A DNA stretch of 64,000 bases, from positions 1 to 64,000 of the forward strand of contig JBGAJM010000008.1 in assembly GCA_044224925.1 (NCBI GenBank). Direction: 5' to 3'. Both the position numbers and the translations under genes were made by a program. Below the pieces are notes generated by a model. It made no database searches and was not told the origin of the DNA. It was given only the letters and a program-made list of their open reading frames with translations. Source of the DNA: Kapaibacterium sp044224925. GTDB taxonomy: Bacteria; Bacteroidota; Ignavibacteria; Kapaibacteriales; Kapaibacteriaceae. Below, piece by piece: positions 1-7,563 of this stretch. Within the stretch, counting starts at the first letter, position 1. Every line of letters begins with the position of its first letter.

Positions 1-186
1 TGCGTCCAGGCGCTTAGACCTACCCTTTTTCTTTTCTTGGATGCTTCCCGTTGTCAAAGAACACCGAACAAAAAAGAGCTGAAGCTCTCGGGCCTCAACC
101 CTCTCCCGCACCTGCGATCGCCGCAGTGGGGACGACAAACTTACGGCAAAAGGGTAATACCAACCAAATGGTTTGGTGGAAAAAAA

Positions 187-498
187 TCATTCCACCTCGT
201 CACGTTCCTCCGCCGACCGATCACTTCCCTTGTAGAAGAACAGCCAGAAGAAGATGCTGCCCGGGATCAACACCAGGACGAGCGATAGCGTGTCCGACGT
301 GAACCAGGCCCCCGGTGCCGCGGCCTGCGGCATGATCATGCGCGCCACCGGACCCGTGAGCGACCACAGGATCGTGAACGCCAACGCACAGATCCCGAGC
401 GCCAAGAACCCTCCCTTGAGCCCTTCCTCCTGCCACCTCTTCGTGAAGGCATACAATGCCCCAACGATGTGCAGATGGTAGATGAGAAGGTCGAGCAT
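187..498 (-). CDS. Small hypothetical membrane protein
   Basis: A 103-residue protein with no family I recognise. Two clear hydrophobic segments (about residues 30-55 and 68-89) are separated by a short polar stretch containing Met-Pro-Gln-Ala repeats, and the tail is strongly charged (GSDRSAEERDEVE), so it is probably an inner-membrane protein with a cytoplasmic tail. The reading frame stays open further upstream, but the ATG at 498 gives the first residues that look like protein (MLDLLIYHL). It is divergent from radC with about 140 bases between them. Function cannot be inferred. Confidence 0.6.
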   Translation of the reverse strand: MLDLLIYHLHIVGALYAFTKRWQEEGLKGGFLALGICALAFTILWSLTGPVARMIMPQAAAPGAWFTSDTLSLVLVLIPGSIFFWLFFYKGSDRSAEERDEVE

Positions 499-639
499 GT
501 TCTTGGCCGTGTTCCGTGATTTTTTTGAGGCGCAAAGATCGTAAAAACATATGGACCCTGCGATGTTCGTTTTTCTCATGCTCCGCTGTGCCGCTCGGAG
601 CGCCACTGTCAGAAGGTTGGGCAAGGAGGCGAGGCCGCG

Positions 640-1293
640 ATGACCGATATGCCGCGCGAACGCTTGCTCCATCACGGTCCGGCCGCACTGAGCACGATGG
701 AATTGATGGCCCTTCTGATCGGTCACGGGACCACCGGCAGAAGTGCCGCCGATATTGCCCGCAGTGTACTGGAACGCTTTCCGTCGCTGACGGATCTGGC
801 CGCTCGCGATGTGTCGGAACTGCGCTCGATCAACGGCATGGGCGCTGCTAAGGCCGCCACGATCTGCGCTGCCCTCGAGCTTGCCCATCGCATTCAGGCA
901 GAGCCGTTCAAGGCACGACCCGTGATCACATCACCCGCCATCCTTGCACGCCTGATGGCACCACGTCTCCGACACCAACGCACGGAGTCGTTCCACGTGC
1001 TGCTGATGAACACGGCCAATCAAGTGGTGCGCGATGTGACCGTGAGCGAGGGCTCGCTGAACAGCGTGCTCATCCATCCGCGCGAAGTGTTCCGCCTTGC
1101 CATTGCCGAGAATGCCGCAGCCGTTATCCTTGTGCACAATCATCCGTCGGGAAACACCGAACCGTCGAAAGAGGATATGGCGATCACCCGACAGCTTGTC
1201 GATGCAGGCCGTATCGTCGATATTCGCGTACTCGATCACGTGATCATCGGTGGTGATGAGTTCACAAGCCTAGCAGAACGGAACTTGATATAG
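640..1293 (+). CDS. radC: RadC family JAB/MPN-type protein (UPF0758)
   Basis: A 217-residue protein with the usual RadC layout: an N-terminal helix-hairpin-helix region (Arg-Glu-Arg-Leu-Leu...Gly-Pro-Ala-Ala-Leu near residues 6-17, Ile-Asn-Gly-Met-Gly near 64-68) and a C-terminal JAB/MPN metal site, seen as HNHPSGN at residues 166-172 with Asp179. The family is named for DNA repair, but that role has been questioned and its biochemical activity is unresolved. Length is normal. The stop codon abuts the start of the potassium channel gene, so the two are probably co-transcribed. A start at the fourth codon (MPRERLL) is also possible. Confidence 0.93.
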   Translation: MTDMPRERLLHHGPAALSTMELMALLIGHGTTGRSAADIARSVLERFPSLTDLAARDVSELRSINGMGAAKAATICAALELAHRIQAEPFKARPVITSPAILARLMAPRLRHQRTESFHVLLMNTANQVVRDVTVSEGSLNSVLIHPREVFRLAIAENAAAVILVHNHPSGNTEPSKEDMAITRQLVDAGRIVDIRVLDHVIIGGDEFTSLAERNLI

Positions 1294-2226
1294 ATGGCAC
1301 AACGACCAACGTCGGACCCGGGATTCGGGATCAAATACGGACGGACCACCGGACGCATCGTGAATCGCAATGGCGAACTGAACGTGCTCCGTCGCGGCGA
1401 GTCATTCCATCCGAGCGATGTGTATCACATGCTGCTCACCATGTCGTGGACCAAGTACTTCGCCTTCACCGTTGCCGCCTACATCATCGTGAACGTGCTG
1501 TTCGGTGTGATCTACATGCTGCTCGGCACCGAGAACATCATGCATAGCGCGAACGGAGATTGGTATGAGGAACTCGGTAGCGCCATGTTCTTCAGCGCGC
1601 AGACGCTCACGACCGTGGGCTACGGCAACCTGGCACCCGGTAGTGCATGGGTGAGCCTGGTGGCCGCACTCGAGGCCATGGCCGGTCTCTTCATCTTCGG
1701 CATCTTCACCGGTCTTGCTTTCGGAAGATTCTCTCGCATCAAACCGCGCATCCTCTTTTCGGAAGTGGCCGTCGTCGCTCCGTACAAGGATGAGAAGAAC
1801 GGCTTCATGCTCCGTCTTGCCAACGAACGTGATAGCGCCATCATGGATGCACGCGCCACGCTCTTCATGGTGATGCAGGACGAGAACGGCAACTCGCACA
1901 ACCGCAGATACTATGAATTGCCGCTCGAGCTCGATCATCTTGTGTCGCTTGCACTCAACTGGACGTTGGTGCATGCGATCACGCTCGATAGTCCGCTCTA
2001 TGGCATCTCACATCAGGACCTGATCGATCGCAATGCAGAGTTCCTCGTGATCCTGAATGCCTTCGACGACACGGTCGGACAGCATTTCTATTCGCGCTAT
2101 TCCTACAAGGGGAACGAGGTGGCATGGGGCTCGAAGTTCGAGCAGATGTTCACCACCACGGAACATGGCGATGTGGAACTGCATATCGAGAAGATGCACC
2201 ACACCATCCCCGCAGAACTGTACTAG
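1294..2226 (+). CDS. Inward-rectifier potassium channel (KirBac family)
   Basis: A 310-residue KirBac-type channel. It has an N-terminal cytoplasmic stretch, a first membrane helix (about 55-78), a pore helix with the potassium selectivity filter TTVGYG at 106-111, and a second membrane helix (about 120-143). After GRFSRIKPRILFS comes the immunoglobulin-like cytoplasmic domain typical of Kir channels, including the stretches LRLANER, DSPLYG and WGSKFEQMF. The predicted product is a homotetrameric inner-membrane K+ channel. The ATG follows the radC stop with no gap, and an uncharacterised membrane gene follows 12 bases later. Family assignment is firm; gating ligand and rectification cannot be read from the sequence. 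Confidence 0.94.
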   Translation: MAQRPTSDPGFGIKYGRTTGRIVNRNGELNVLRRGESFHPSDVYHMLLTMSWTKYFAFTVAAYIIVNVLFGVIYMLLGTENIMHSANGDWYEELGSAMFFSAQTLTTVGYGNLAPGSAWVSLVAALEAMAGLFIFGIFTGLAFGRFSRIKPRILFSEVAVVAPYKDEKNGFMLRLANERDSAIMDARATLFMVMQDENGNSHNRRYYELPLELDHLVSLALNWTLVHAITLDSPLYGISHQDLIDRNAEFLVILNAFDDTVGQHFYSRYSYKGNEVAWGSKFEQMFTTTEHGDVELHIEKMHHTIPAELY

Positions 2227-2238
2227 AAAGTTCGTCGA

Positions 2239-2580
2239 ATGATGAAGCATGTGACAAAGGCCGTGATCTTCACGGTGACCGTTCTGGTCTCGTATCTGCT
2301 GACGGGATTGGTGGAAGACAAGATCATGAGCGAGACCGAACAGTTCCGTCCCGTCACGGCAACACTGCTTGGCATGGGCACGATCGTGCTGATCTTTGTG
2401 CCGCTCTTCGCCTACGTTGAAAAACTCACAGAAGCCGTTGTCAAGGCTTCGTTGCGCACCACGCGCACCTCTGCCGGGAAAGTGATCGGCGTGCTGCTCT
2501 TCGTTGGCACGGTCTTTCTGATCCTCTTCGCGATCTTCTTGAAACGTTGGTATCACTTGGGTCTGGGCGATGTGCTCTGA
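2239..2580 (+). CDS. Hypothetical membrane protein downstream of the KirBac channel
   Basis: A 113-residue protein of unknown family. Three hydrophobic segments are visible at about residues 7-24, 42-60 and 82-101, with a positively charged loop (SLRTTRTSAGK) before the last, suggesting a three-pass inner-membrane protein. It begins with two consecutive ATG codons, so the start could be 2239 or 2242. It sits 12 bases after the channel gene on the same strand and 34 bases before the DnaJ gene, so co-transcription with the channel is likely. A partnership with the channel is possible but rests on position only. Confidence 0.7.
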   Translation: MMKHVTKAVIFTVTVLVSYLLTGLVEDKIMSETEQFRPVTATLLGMGTIVLIFVPLFAYVEKLTEAVVKASLRTTRTSAGKVIGVLLFVGTVFLILFAIFLKRWYHLGLGDVL

Positions 2581-2614
2581 CCACGAAGGAACGGACTGAT
2601 CCGTCTATCACCAC

Positions 2615-3481
2615 ATGGAATACCGCGACTACTATAAGGACCTTGGCCTCGAACGCAACGCTTCTGCCGACGACATCAAGAAGGCGTTTCGATCTCTTGC
2701 ACGCAAGTATCATCCGGATGCGAACCCGAACGATCCTACGGCCGAAGAGAATTTCAAACGCATCTCGCAAGCGAATGAGGTACTGAGCGATCCCGAGAAG
2801 AAGGCGAAGTACGATGCGCTGTCGAATCAGTATCAGCAATTCAAGTCGCAAGGCGGACGTGGCGGGAACACGTCGTTCGATGCCTTCTCGCAAGGTGGTG
2901 GACAGCAGTTCGAAGGAGACCTGAGCGACATCTTCGGCGAAGGCGCAACGATGTCGGATTTCTTCGAGGCGATGTTCGGCAGTGGCGGTGGAGGTCGTAC
3001 ACGACAACGTCAACCCAAGCCGCAACAACGCATCTACAGCGTCACCCTCTCCCTCGCAGAAGCATTCACGGGTGTGAGCAAACGACTTGCCCTCGGCAAC
3101 GAGAAGATCGACATCACGTTCAAGCCGGGCATTGCCGACAAACAACAACTCAAGATCCCGCAAGGCATCCTTGAAGTGCGTATTGCAACAGACCATCGGT
3201 ATGTGCGAGACGGGAACGACCTCGCATGCACCGAAGTGCTGCCCATCACAACGCTCGTCCTCGGAAAGAAACATCCCGTACAAACCTTGAGCGGCACGGC
3301 CATGCTCACGATCCCTGCCGGTACACAGCCGGATGCACGGTTTCGACTGCGCGGACTTGGAATGCCCGTCTACGGCTCATCCGACAAGCGCGGAGATTTG
3401 TATGTTACGGTGAAGGCGCATATTCCCACGTCACTCACCGACGAGGAGCGCAAGCTCTATGAACAATTGGACAAGCCATGA
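2615..3481 (+). CDS. DnaJ-type co-chaperone lacking the zinc finger (CbpA-like)
   Basis: A 288-residue Hsp40. The J domain is at residues 3-70 with the HPD tripeptide at 33-35 that stimulates DnaK ATPase. A Gly/Phe-rich linker (about 78-130) follows, then the beta-rich DnaJ C-terminal substrate-binding region (about 140-285; ALGNEKIDITFKPGI, RLRGLGMP). The four CxxCxGxG zinc-finger repeats of DnaJ are absent, as in CbpA-type proteins. No CbpM-like modulator gene follows. The last four bases (ATGA) overlap the start of an ABC transporter ATPase, implying translational coupling, which is an unusual pairing. Confidence 0.9.
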   Translation: MEYRDYYKDLGLERNASADDIKKAFRSLARKYHPDANPNDPTAEENFKRISQANEVLSDPEKKAKYDALSNQYQQFKSQGGRGGNTSFDAFSQGGGQQFEGDLSDIFGEGATMSDFFEAMFGSGGGGRTRQRQPKPQQRIYSVTLSLAEAFTGVSKRLALGNEKIDITFKPGIADKQQLKIPQGILEVRIATDHRYVRDGNDLACTEVLPITTLVLGKKHPVQTLSGTAMLTIPAGTQPDARFRLRGLGMPVYGSSDKRGDLYVTVKAHIPTSLTDEERKLYEQLDKP

Positions 3482-4443
3482 CGAGCATCACGTTCGACAA
3501 CGTTTCGAAGTCGTATGACAAGGTCACTCCACTTCGGTCGGTCTCCTTCACGATCGAACCGGGCGAGTTCTTCGTGCTCGTCGGTCCGTCCGGCTCTGGC
3601 AAGAGCACACTGCTCCGCATGATCGCCGGATTGGAATCCGTCACCGATGGCTCCCTCCTCTTCGACGGCGAGCGCATGAACGATGTCGAGGCGCGCAAGC
3701 GCGACGTTGGCATGGTCTTTCAGAACTATGCACTCTATCCGCACTTGAGCGTTGCACAGAACCTTGGATTCCCTCTTTCCGTGCGCAAGGTCACCAAGGC
3801 AGAGATCGAGGCAAGGGTAGGCGAGGTGGCAAGGATGCTCGATATCACGTCGCTCCTGGATCGCAAGCCCAAGCAACTGTCGGGCGGTCAACGTCAACGC
3901 GTTGCTCTCGGTCGCGCCATCATTCGTAAGCCCCGCGTCTTCCTCTTCGACGAGCCACTTTCCAATCTCGATGCACAACTGCGCACGCACATGCGTGCCG
4001 AGATCCGCGCCTTGCAACGTCGACTTGGTGTGACGAGCGTCTATGTGACACATGATCAGGTCGAGGCCATGACGATGAGCGATCGCATGGCCATCCTCAA
4101 CGAAGGAACGCTGCAGCAAGTTGGAACACCACGCGAGATCTACGACAACCCGGCGACGCCCTTTGTGGCATCGTTCACCGGAAGTCCGTCCATGAACTTG
4201 ATGCCCCACAGCGGTAGAACGCTTGGCATACGTCCTGAGAACATCTCGCTGGAGAACACCGATACAAGCATCCCGCTCGAGGTCTCCATTCAGGCCATTG
4301 AGTTCATCGGTCATGAGTGGCTCATCCACGGGATCTCCAACGGCACACCGATCATCCGTCGTGCACCGAGCGTTGGCACCGACGTCGTTGGTGTCACCAC
4401 AACGTGGTACGCGCCACAACACCACATCCGCTGGTTTTCATGA
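3478..4443 (+). CDS. ABC transporter ATP-binding protein (MalK/UgpC-type)
   Basis: A 321-residue ATPase. Walker A is GPSGSGKST at 36-44, the Q-loop is FQNYALYP near 81-88, the signature is LSGGQ at 134-138 and Walker B is FLFDEP at 155-160, with a switch histidine in THDQ. The region after about residue 230 resembles a reduced TOBE/OB domain (RPENISLE), and the protein is shorter than the roughly 360-370 residues of typical MalK/UgpC. Such ATPases energise sugar or glycerol-3-phosphate importers, but no permease or binding protein lies in this window, so it is an orphan subunit here. The start overlaps the DnaJ stop, and the end overlaps the convergent membrane gene by 6 bases. Confidence 0.9.
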   Translation: MTSITFDNVSKSYDKVTPLRSVSFTIEPGEFFVLVGPSGSGKSTLLRMIAGLESVTDGSLLFDGERMNDVEARKRDVGMVFQNYALYPHLSVAQNLGFPLSVRKVTKAEIEARVGEVARMLDITSLLDRKPKQLSGGQRQRVALGRAIIRKPRVFLFDEPLSNLDAQLRTHMRAEIRALQRRLGVTSVYVTHDQVEAMTMSDRMAILNEGTLQQVGTPREIYDNPATPFVASFTGSPSMNLMPHSGRTLGIRPENISLENTDTSIPLEVSIQAIEFIGHEWLIHGISNGTPIIRRAPSVGTDVVGVTTTWYAPQHHIRWFS

Positions 4444-5064
4444 ATGGGTGGAGACCGAACCTTCCTCGGCAGCGCGTAGCAGTGTGTAGGTGGACGTGTA
4501 GAAGGTGACGAGATAGATCACCTCGCTCACCCCAAAGAGCGATCCGATATTGAAGGCAACGATGATCGCTGCAAGAAGGAAGCAGCAAGCTCCAACGATG
4601 CCGTGCATGCGATAGCGTTCACCCGCCGCGTAAGCGATGGAGATATGAGCCACAAGCAGAAAGCCGAAGCCCGTACGCGCGAATACACCATGGAGCTTCC
4701 AGAGATCGAGCTTGGCAATGGCGTGCACATCGTTCGCAATGAACAGGACCATGGAAACGAACAGCGCCACGCTGCCAAAGATGGCGGGGCGTGGCGCTGT
4801 TGCATGAAATCGTTGATAGACATCGTAGGAACTTCGCAGCAGGAGCAGCATGCTGATCAATGTTCCGATGGCCGGGATCAAGTAGCCGTGCGGGTTGTAG
4901 AGTGCCGATTGCAGTGTTGACAGGTCGAGATCGGCCACCACGATCGGCTGTGTTCGCACGAAGACCAGCAAACCGATCGCTTGCGACACGGCTGCGAACA
5001 GCGCACTTAGGCGTACGATCGCATCCGCTCGTGTGAGCTCAATACGCGTAGAAGCCCTTGCCAC
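4438..5064 (-). CDS. Hypothetical multi-pass membrane protein
   Basis: A 208-residue protein of unrecognised family with about six hydrophobic segments, including an N-terminal one (LSALFAAVSQAIGLLVFV), a Leu-rich one (GTLISMLLLL), GSVALFVSMVLFIANDV and three in the second half. It resembles small uncharacterised integral membrane proteins. The chosen start is a GTG at 5064 preceded by GGAAGA. It overlaps the end of the upstream dehydrogenase gene by 26 bases in another frame, so a later start is possible. Same-strand overlap suggests co-transcription with hbd; no function is implied. Confidence 0.7.
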   Translation of the reverse strand: MARASTRIELTRADAIVRLSALFAAVSQAIGLLVFVRTQPIVVADLDLSTLQSALYNPHGYLIPAIGTLISMLLLLRSSYDVYQRFHATAPRPAIFGSVALFVSMVLFIANDVHAIAKLDLWKLHGVFARTGFGFLLVAHISIAYAAGERYRMHGIVGACCFLLAAIIVAFNIGSLFGVSEVIYLVTFYTSTYTLLRAAEEGSVSTHS

Positions 5065-5890
5065 TCTTCCGCCCTAACTGCCCTGCTGCCACCATTTTGC
5101 GAAGCAGTGGACATGGACGGTACTTCGTGTCGCCAAGTCCGTCGTGCAAGACCTCCATGATGCTGAGGCAGACGTCAAGACCGATGAAGTCGGCAAGCGT
5201 GAGCGGGCCCATCGGATGCGCCATACCAAGTTTCATCACCGTGTCGATGTCCTCGATGGATGCGATCCCTTCCATCACACAGTACACCGCCTCGTTGATC
5301 ATGGGCATGAGAATGCGATTGCTGATGAAACCGGGATAGTCTTGCACTTCCACGGGGACCTTGCTGAGCTTCTCTGCCATGTCCTTCACCGTTGCATACG
5401 TCTCGTCGCTCGTGGCAAGACCGCGAATGATCTCACACAACTTCATCACCGGTACCGGATTGAAGAAGTGCATGCCGATGAACTTGTCGGCGCGCTTCGT
5501 ACCGCCTGCAAGAAGCGTGATGGAAATGGACGATGTGTTCGATGCAAGAATGGCGTCGGGCTTGCAGACGGCATCCAGTGTGGCGAAGATCTGTTGCTTG
5601 ATCTCGAGACGCTCGCTGGCGGCCTCGATCACAAGATCTGCAGCGCGTGCCGCTTCTTCGAGGGATGTTTGCGTGGTGATGCGTGCAAGGGTGGCGTTCT
5701 TCTCGTCCTCGGTGATCGCTTCCTTCTTCACCTGACGGTCGAGGTTGCCCGTGATGGTCTTCATGGCCTTGTCAAGCGCGGCCTGGCTCACGTCGCACAA
5801 GGTGACCGTGAAACCGTGTTGTGCGGATACGTGCGCGATACCATTTCCCATGGTGCCGGCACCGATGACCGTGATCGTTTGGATCGACAT
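5039..5890 (-). CDS. hbd: 3-hydroxybutyryl-CoA dehydrogenase
   Basis: A 283-residue NAD(P)-dependent dehydrogenase of the 3-hydroxyacyl-CoA dehydrogenase family, which interconverts acetoacetyl-CoA and 3-hydroxybutyryl-CoA in beta-oxidation or butyrate-type metabolism. The Rossmann motif GAGTMGNGIA is at residues 10-19. The conserved substrate and catalytic region reads SNTSSISI and MHFFNPVPVMKL (the HFFNP histidine), followed by the all-alpha dimerisation domain with GFISNRI, MGPLTLADFIGLD and the terminal GKGFYAY. Length is standard for the single-function bacterial enzyme. A TAATTTCG box lies upstream on the minus strand, in the intergenic region shared with the divergent gene at 5975. Confidence 0.95.
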   Translation of the reverse strand: MSIQTITVIGAGTMGNGIAHVSAQHGFTVTLCDVSQAALDKAMKTITGNLDRQVKKEAITEDEKNATLARITTQTSLEEAARAADLVIEAASERLEIKQQIFATLDAVCKPDAILASNTSSISITLLAGGTKRADKFIGMHFFNPVPVMKLCEIIRGLATSDETYATVKDMAEKLSKVPVEVQDYPGFISNRILMPMINEAVYCVMEGIASIEDIDTVMKLGMAHPMGPLTLADFIGLDVCLSIMEVLHDGLGDTKYRPCPLLRKMVAAGQLGRKSGKGFYAY

Positions 5891-5945
5891 GTACGCCTCT
5901 GTGTTCGTGATGATCGTTGTTGCACGAAATTACCGCTTGCAGGCG

Positions 5946-5953
5946 TATGTTTG
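5946..5953 (+). promoter_or_regulatory. Candidate -7 promoter box (TATGTTTG)
   Basis: TATGTTTG matches the Bacteroidota -7 consensus TAnnTTTG. It lies 21 bases before the ATG at 5975, with a TTG at 5920-5922 upstream (23-base spacer) as a possible -33 element. It fits the intergenic position and the downstream gene. No transcript data support it. Confidence 0.45.
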
Positions 5954-5974
5954 AGCCTTCACTGTGGAGGGGCC

Positions 5975-6751
5975 ATGTCCGACGAAACCAACATTGCCGT
6001 CGAACGCGAAAAGACCAAGCGACTGATGATCACCGTAGGGGCCGGTGGGGTGCTTGGCGTATTGGCGATGATCCTGTTCTTCAATACCGTTGGCGATCGC
6101 AAGGGCGATCTGGACATCGACATCACGTCGGGAAAATTCAAGGTGAGCCTTGACAAGCCCATTGGAGAACAGATCCAACAACCATCGTCCTCGCTTCAAA
6201 CGTCAAGTGGAGATGTGCAGTTCAGCACGGGAACGATCAGCGATAGTGTCGTGCAACGCGTGGAGGCCAGCGGACAGGTGATCGATGCCGGCAAGTTCGT
6301 CGGCAAGAATCTGATCAACCGCAAAGCGGGGTTTGTGATCTCTGCTGGCAACCCATCGGCATGGTCCATTCAGAACGACGACGAGGGATTTCAGAACCCT
6401 CTTGTGCCCGTCACACAGATCCGTGGTGCCGGTGGAGAGTTCCTGAATGTGACTCGAGGTCCCATGCAAGGGTGTTCGGACGTGCGTAGTTGTGTGGAGC
6501 TTACCGTTGAAAGCATGAAGCAGATCGGCTTGATCGACCAGAACCCTACCGTCCGATACGACGAGGCCAATCAGACAGCGTTTCTCACGTTCACCAATGC
6601 GGAGAATGGCGGTCAGTCCTACATGAAGGTCGTGATCAGCAACGGCCTTGCCTATGTTGCTGCTGCCAATTACAATGTGCACGCAACCGACGCCAACACC
6701 AAGAACGACCTTATCAGTATGGTCGCCTCATTTAGTCCGATCTCGAAGTAG
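5975..6751 (+). CDS. Hypothetical single-pass membrane-anchored protein
   Basis: A 258-residue protein with a cytoplasmic N-terminus (about 17 charged residues), one membrane helix at about 17-38 (ITVGAGGVLGVLAMILFF) and a soluble, presumably periplasmic remainder of unrecognised fold. It contains a short Cys-Ser-Asp-Val-Arg-Ser-Cys segment that could form a disulphide. The start is set by a strong ribosome site (TGGAGGGG at 5965-5972) just before the ATG; the frame is open far upstream but that part is antisense to hbd. It converges on lgt and overlaps its end by 24 bases. Function unknown. Confidence 0.8.
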   Translation: MSDETNIAVEREKTKRLMITVGAGGVLGVLAMILFFNTVGDRKGDLDIDITSGKFKVSLDKPIGEQIQQPSSSLQTSSGDVQFSTGTISDSVVQRVEASGQVIDAGKFVGKNLINRKAGFVISAGNPSAWSIQNDDEGFQNPLVPVTQIRGAGGEFLNVTRGPMQGCSDVRSCVELTVESMKQIGLIDQNPTVRYDEANQTAFLTFTNAENGGQSYMKVVISNGLAYVAAANYNVHATDANTKNDLISMVASFSPISK

Positions 6752-7498
6752 AAGCCACACACCAACGACCACGAACGGAATGCTCAGGATCTGTCCCATA
6801 TCGATGGGAAGTGCGTTCTCGAATTCCACCTGACGTTCCTTCAGGAACTCGATGAGGAACCGCGCCGTGAAAAGCAGCACGAGGAACGTTCCGATCAATC
6901 GACCTGGCGCCCGCATGGCCACGCCGGCGTTGTACATACGCCACAGCAACACAAACAGCGCAAGGCAGACAAGGGCCTCATAGATCTGCGTAGGGTGGCG
7001 AGGAAGCATGTCGACGCGCTCGAACACGAATGCCCAGGGCACGGTGGTCTCGTGTCCGATGATCTCGGAGTTGAAGAGATTGCCAATGCGAATGCACATT
7101 CCACTCAGTGCGGCAACGATGGCAAGGCGATCGAGCAACCAGATGAAGGAGAAGGACGGACGGCGCTTGTGATAGATCCACAGACCGGTGATGATGCCCA
7201 ATGCGCCGCCGTGACTTGCAAGGCCACCGTGCCATACGGCGAACGTCTCCAACGGATCGTTGAGCATGATGCTCGGCTCGTAGAAGAAGACGTGACCAAG
7301 CCGCGCACCAACGATCGTCGACACGATCACAGTGATCGTTAGCGCGTCGAGATCCACCTGCGTGCGCTTTTCACGCTCATAGATCTTCCGCATCACAACA
7401 TAGCTGAGGAAGAACGCTGTTGCGAACAGCACGCCATACCACCGTGGAGCAATGAATCCAAGGTCAAAGGCGATCGGGCTTACATTCCAGTGGATCAT
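6728..7498 (-). CDS. lgt: Phosphatidylglycerol--prolipoprotein diacylglyceryl transferase
   Basis: A 256-residue multi-pass inner-membrane enzyme that moves diacylglycerol from phosphatidylglycerol to the lipobox cysteine of prolipoproteins. Conserved Lgt features are visible: GARLGHVFFY, HGGLASHGG (a family hallmark), RIGNLFNSEIIG and RHPTQIYEA. About seven membrane segments are present. The frame extends ten codons upstream to 7528, but that part runs through a factor-independent terminator hairpin, so the ATG at 7498 (MIHWNVSPIAF) is taken as the start. Its substrates are abundant in this window, where many predicted lipoproteins are encoded. Confidence 0.96.
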   Translation of the reverse strand: MIHWNVSPIAFDLGFIAPRWYGVLFATAFFLSYVVMRKIYEREKRTQVDLDALTITVIVSTIVGARLGHVFFYEPSIMLNDPLETFAVWHGGLASHGGALGIITGLWIYHKRRPSFSFIWLLDRLAIVAALSGMCIRIGNLFNSEIIGHETTVPWAFVFERVDMLPRHPTQIYEALVCLALFVLLWRMYNAGVAMRAPGRLIGTFLVLLFTARFLIEFLKERQVEFENALPIDMGQILSIPFVVVGVWLLLRDRTK

Positions 7499-7505
7499 AC
7501 GCGGT

Positions 7506-7536
7506 AAAAAAAAGGAGGATGTTTCCATCCTCCTTT
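7506..7536 (-). terminator. Factor-independent terminator of the PD40/OmpA gene
   Basis: Read on the minus strand, a perfect 11-base stem (7526-7536 with 7511-7521) closes a GAAA tetraloop and runs directly into eight T residues. It lies 27 bases past the stop codon of the large OmpA gene and just before lgt, separating the two transcription units and ruling out the longer lgt start. Confidence 0.92.
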
Positions 7537-7563
7537 GAGTTCAAACAATGAACGAATGTATGC

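Noticed and set aside
1..186. Two short open frames at the window edge
   Set aside because: Both are below 90 residues, have no ribosome site or family resemblance, and overlap each other. The stretch may include the end of a neighbouring gene's untranslated region; nothing can be supported. A short hairpin (175-181 with 190-196) near the stop at 187 lacks a T run on the right side for a good terminator.
5144..5974. A long upstream extension of the gene at 5975
   Set aside because: It is antisense to hbd, and a strong ribosome site immediately precedes the ATG at 5975.
7499..7528. Ten extra codons at the start of lgt
   Set aside because: They run through a perfect terminator hairpin of the upstream gene, and the family N-terminus begins at 7498.
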